Part shown: positions 61,001 through 64,000 of the stretch, piece by piece
Layout of the letters: the number at the start of each line of letters is the position of its first letter
Numbering within the stretch: position 1 is the first letter of the stretch
NCBI GenBank assembly: GCA_003693705.1
Contig: RBZT01000546.1
Span: 124,001 to 188,000 of the forward strand
Reading direction: 5' to 3'
Source: Polymyxa betae
Taxonomy: Eukaryota > Endomyxa > Phytomyxea > Plasmodiophorida > Plasmodiophoridae
DNA length: 64,000 nucleotides
Position numbers and translations under genes: made by a program
Notes under the pieces: model-generated
What the model was told of the DNA's origin: nothing
Databases searched by the model: none
The model's input: only the letters and a program-made list of their open reading frames with translations

Positions 61001-61684
61001 GTGGCGAGATCTGGCGACTGACCAGTTTTGGGTTTGACACCGTTAGTCGGATGTGATTTGAGAGTCTTCGCAGATCTGACCGGTGGTTCGTCCTTGAGCG
61101 GCTCCAGTTTGATTTTAACATTGGACGGTGATATCAGGCTGGCGTTATCCTGAACTTCTTCAACATAGTTGCCAGGGAAATACCCAACTTCACCAGTTGT
61201 CATTGAACGGCCCTCCCACCTGTTGCATTCATTGATTAAGATATGGATACGAAATACGCAGAGTCGAACCATCCAGTTGCATCCTTTTGGAATATTTCGA
61301 TGACCTCGCCCTCTTTTAGAGGAAGTTCGCTTTTGGCTTTAGGTTCATAGGCATATAGAACTCTGCCGACGATCTGGATCGTCTTGGAGCCACCTGAACC
61401 TTTCAATGCTTTCATCAGACAGGTATCACCGTCAATTGCAACTAAATAGAGGTCGATCTCGTTATTAGTACACCGGATCTAGTACAACAAAGGATAAAGC
61501 AGAACAAAACATTATTATGATGCGTCGGCGACGCTTATATTTGATCTGTAATAAAGAAACTGTTTGTGATTACAGTCGATACGAAAAATACTGGAAAGAA
61601 TCAGCTTTGCAATCATGGCAATACTCACGATCAGGCCATTAATTCGACCAGATGCCGATCGTATTTCGCTAATAAAACTGACAT
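58028..61684 (-). CDS. NOX: NADPH oxidase with N-terminal SH3 and p22phox-like parts (apparent fusion)
   Basis: Transmembrane oxidase moving electrons from NADPH through FAD and two haems to oxygen. N- to C-terminus: a short lead-in (LYLVAIDGDTCLMKALKGSG); an SH3 domain (RVLYAYEPKAKSELPLKEGE ... GYFPGNYVEEV) at about 61170-61390; a linker; a p22phox-like four-helix part (YGMWATNMGIGCSIGL ... LVSAYKEEQYI) at about 60490-60950, followed by KKGPPVP; then the oxidase. Oxidase landmarks: LNCGIILLPVCR; FHKRVAMLIWIFTLGHSF and FWNTHQLFVLFFGFLLTHG (all four haem histidines); WHPFTISSAP (FAD); MIIGAGIGVTP (NADPH); FWVVSHSELDSFRWF; a terminal FKLHKENF. Introns 60973-61022 and 60429-60477 join the parts in frame with no intervening stop or start. 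The first exon (ATG 61684) is provisional; one intron near 59877-60065 is unusually long. Confidence 0.85.
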
Positions 61685-62010
61685 TTCTCGAAGCCTTTAG
61701 ATAGGATGAATGGCATCCAACAACTCTCTAAGAGCCAAGTGATATTGAGAGGGACCTATGCCCCACTTGCCCTTATACTGAATATCCATCAACAGTCGAC
61801 ATGACGACTCTATTAGGGTTTGAATAGAGTCCTAATGATAATGACTTTATGACAGAAGGCAGAAGCGTAATCAAAGTCGAGCGAATCAGAGGTGGGAAGG
61901 AAACCCACGGCCTCAGGCTTCTCGGTAAAGGTGACCACCACATCGTTTGGTCATGACACCGGCTCTATGATGTTACAAGTCTCTTTATCATTCTTCTTAT
62001 TGTCGTCGTT
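61685..62010. promoter_or_regulatory. Divergent spacer with palindrome around a telo-box
   Basis: 326 bp between the provisional NOX start and the TBC start. GACTCTATT (61806-61814) and AATAGAGTC (61823-61831) form a perfect 9-bp inverted repeat whose 8-nt loop, AGGGTTTG, contains the telo-box core. Seen directly; operator or hairpin function is inferred. Confidence 0.55.
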
Positions 62011-63658
62011 ATGAATCCAGCCAGAGCTACACACAAGAAGCCGAGACCGGGGACCATTCGTTCAGTACAGCGAGAGCGCCCGCTGCTTCCCTTTGCCAAA
62101 GTATTCCTCTATCTGCTTGTCCGGATCCAGTCTGATGTGCCTGTAGTCTGCTGATGCGACCAGGTCGCCAAATCAGGAGTCAGTCAAGTATGCAGGGATT
62201 GGCAGTGGCAACGAGCTGTCCTCCCAGCACTTCGATTCGAATTGTATCTGGGAGGAAAAAATTGACACCATTAGGGCCGATGAATGCGGACAGATTGAAT
62301 CGGCTCCTGAAGCTCAGGACCAAAGAAAGATTTCGCGCTTGCAGCGGCTTCTGGATGATCTGGATGTTGATATAGGAACAGTTAGAGAATTATGCTGGAC
62401 TGGAATACCTTCAGAACTTCGAGCAACTTTATGGCTCATGCTGATGGTAGAACTCGTTGAATTCGCTGCTAGAGCGATTTTGTTCGTTCTGACATTTTGA
62501 TATGTTCAATTTTTTAGCAGGTTGCTTCTTTGTGAGATAGCTTTCGAACCGATAGCGTCATTTTAGGGTATTGTTCCAACTAATCGATCAAGACGGCAGA
62601 TGGCCTTGAACAGAAGAGTTCAGGAGTATCAAAGCTTTGCAAGACAACATTTTTCAGATACAGGCCTGTTCACTTCCGAACAGATGAAATCAGTGACCCA
62701 AATCGATCTTGATTTACCTAGGACTTCTCCTGGATTAAGGTTGTTTCGGTTGCCCTCCGTCCACGCTGTAGGTAAACGCATATCGTAACCTCAACTCGAT
62801 TTTTATTATTAGCTAGTCGTTGAGAAGAGTTCTATGTATATATTCTTTTCGTCATCCAGCTACCGGATATGTTCAAGGCATGAACGACCTTGTTACGCCA
62901 TTCTTCTATGTTTTTATCGGAGATATAATTGGTCCAGAGAAAGTAACTGATCCTAGAATTTGCTTTGCTCTTACATTTTAATCGGCGGATTTAGGACCCA
63001 TTACTGATTGAGGCTTCTGATTTAAGTTCTGATCAGTGGGTTCAAGTAGAGGCATTTAGTTTTTGGTGCTTAAGTCGATTAATGGAAGGAACGCAAGACC
63101 ATTATACACGAGATCAGCCTGCAATTCAGTGGAAACTACAGGCTTTGAAGTCGTTAATGTCCCAAATCGACAGTAAGTTTCTTTTTTTTGCGTTGGCTTG
63201 ATTCATTATTCCTCCACAGTTGAACTTGACAACCATTTAGCTTCGCAAGAAATCTTGTACAGTTTCTTCGCTTATCGGTGGATGAATTGCGTCAGTGACA
63301 TTGTTCGGGCTTGCTAAAGTTAATTTACGCCTGCACAGTTTCTGATGAGAGAATTATCTCTGCGTCTTATTGTTCGACTGTGGGACACATACTTCTCTGA
63401 AGATAACGATCAAGGGTTTAGTGTTTTCCACGTCTATGCCTGCGCTGCCTTTCTATCGCGCTTCTCCGGTACTTTGAAGGTGTTGGGGTCCACAGTCATA
63501 GCGGCCATGTTTCTAATATTTTTTGCTAGACGATGGATATGGAAAGCATTCTTAGCTATTTACAAAGCGATCTGACATCCAAATGGACAGAAAGAGACCT
63601 AACTGCAATGCTGTCGCACGCCTTTGTGCTTAGATCAACGTATAAGTTGCAGGTTTAG
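62011..63658 (+). CDS. TBC1D22: TBC-domain RabGAP, TBC1D22/Gyp1 type
   Basis: GTPase-activating protein for Rab GTPases, closest to TBC1D22 and yeast Gyp1, which act at the Golgi. N-terminal basic region (MNPARATHKKPRPGTIRSVQ). The TBC domain starts with CWTGIPSELRATLWLMLM. It includes IDLDLPRTSPGLRLF with the catalytic Arg finger, and RHPATGYVQGMNDLVTPFF with the Gln finger. FSFWCLSRLMEGTQDHYTRD, QPAIQWKLQALKSLM, ELSLRLIVRLWDTYFSEDN and VYACAAFLSRF complete it, with MESILSYLQSDLTSKWTERD at the end. Both catalytic fingers are present, so it should be an active GAP. About eight introns of 34-60 nt. Stop TAG 63656-63658, overlapping by about 24 bp the 3' end of the reverse frame that follows. 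Confidence 0.9.
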
Positions 63659-63999
63659 CCTGTTTTTCATCTTGTCAATCATATTGACTAAAGAGTCGAT
63701 AAAACTAAAACTGGCGAGCAGCGATATCATCATTATGCCGGTGTTGTACACATAGAATAATGCAGTTGTTGGAAAAGATTGCGTATTCTGTATGTTAGGA
63801 TGAAGACGGACGTCAGGAGGACAGGCCAGTACCGTAGATCTGGGCGTTCTCGAGGTAGCATCCTGGTGATGTCGGTACTTGGGTCCACCATACCGAAAGA
63901 TATGTGCAGTGGTGAGTACCTGTCTGTCTGCCATGCATCTTCCCGCTTATTAAAACCAGTCGGTGTTGTGAAGATACAGAGCGGAAGCGTCAGAGGCAC
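63635..63999 (-). CDS. Partial unidentified membrane protein, runs off the window edge
   Basis: Only the 3' part is in the window. Reading from the edge, exon pieces give LPLCIFTTPTGFNKREDAWQ and possibly SVWWTQVPTSPGCYLENAQI. After a short intron, SFPTTALFYVYNTGIMMISL and LASFSFIDSLVNMIDKMKNR follow, containing one good hydrophobic segment. It ends LNLQLIR at 63635 inside the TBC gene's last codons on the other strand. The family cannot be determined without the rest. Confidence 0.35.
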
Positions 64000-64000
64000 A

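Noticed and set aside
1-64000. Idea that the many stop-interrupted genes are pseudogenes
   Set aside because: In every gene traced, stops and frameshifts fall inside short GT-AG introns and the exons join in frame with catalytic motifs intact.
1-64000. tRNA, rRNA, CRISPR or transposon genes
   Set aside because: I looked for B-box-like GGTTCGAATCC, rRNA cores, regularly spaced repeats and transposase/RT motifs and found none that stand up.

Overview
The window is nuclear DNA of a compact, gene-dense microbial eukaryote. About 30 protein genes lie on both strands. Nearly all are split by GT-AG introns of roughly 40-60 nt, and neighbours are often 100-300 bp apart. The gene set (P2C-type cation ATPase, EF-hand CDPK-like kinase, NADPH oxidase with a p22phox-like part, DNAAF5 for axonemal dynein assembly, a plant/oomycete-like PSMA4, a DASH/Dam1 subunit) fits a flagellated protist. 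My best guess is the SAR group (rhizarian or stramenopile); this is inference, not proof. No rRNA, tRNA, CRISPR or transposon ORF was recognised. A CT microsatellite at 26.85 kb carries a 43-N assembly gap.

Layout. 0-11.4 kb: 3' half of a Na+/K+ ATPase-like pump; a triple-Myb/TPR protein; glycine-cleavage T-protein; a Pol theta/nu-type DNA polymerase; an Mpo1/DUF962 membrane protein; complex III subunit QCR7. 11.7-18.8 kb: an unknown gene, PSMA4, a very short Dad4 gene, METTL18, snurportin, an unknown gene and NMNAT. 19-27.5 kb: a low-complexity protein, ribosomal protein L35a, an ER lectin (erlectin type, ending KDEL), a long coiled-coil protein and a GNAT acetyltransferase. 27.7-41.2 kb: cystathionine beta-synthase, a CDPK-like kinase, an anoctamin, an unknown gene, a PPR-like protein and DNAAF5. 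41.3-55.3 kb: BMS1, a Ste20/OSR1-like kinase, an F-box/kelch protein, an NTE-type phospholipase and palmitoyl-protein thioesterase. 55.3-58 kb is GC-rich and poorly coding. 58-64 kb: an NADPH oxidase with N-terminal SH3 and p22phox-like parts, a TBC1D22-type RabGAP and a partial gene.

Shared themes. Ribosome and RNP work is represented by BMS1, L35a, METTL18 (which methylates a ribosomal protein in other organisms) and snurportin. Erlectin and the proteasome subunit belong to protein quality control. CBS and the T-protein belong to one-carbon and sulfur amino-acid metabolism. Telomere-repeat-like boxes (TTAGGG/TTTAGGG type) recur in at least five intergenic promoter regions, and the window also encodes a protein with telobox-like Myb repeats.

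Most notable: the in-frame SH3 + p22phox + NADPH oxidase architecture (58.0-61.7 kb) and the cryptic 68-residue DASH subunit at 13.9 kb. Coordinates run from first to last coding base and include introns. Exon joins were made by eye and lack transcript support.
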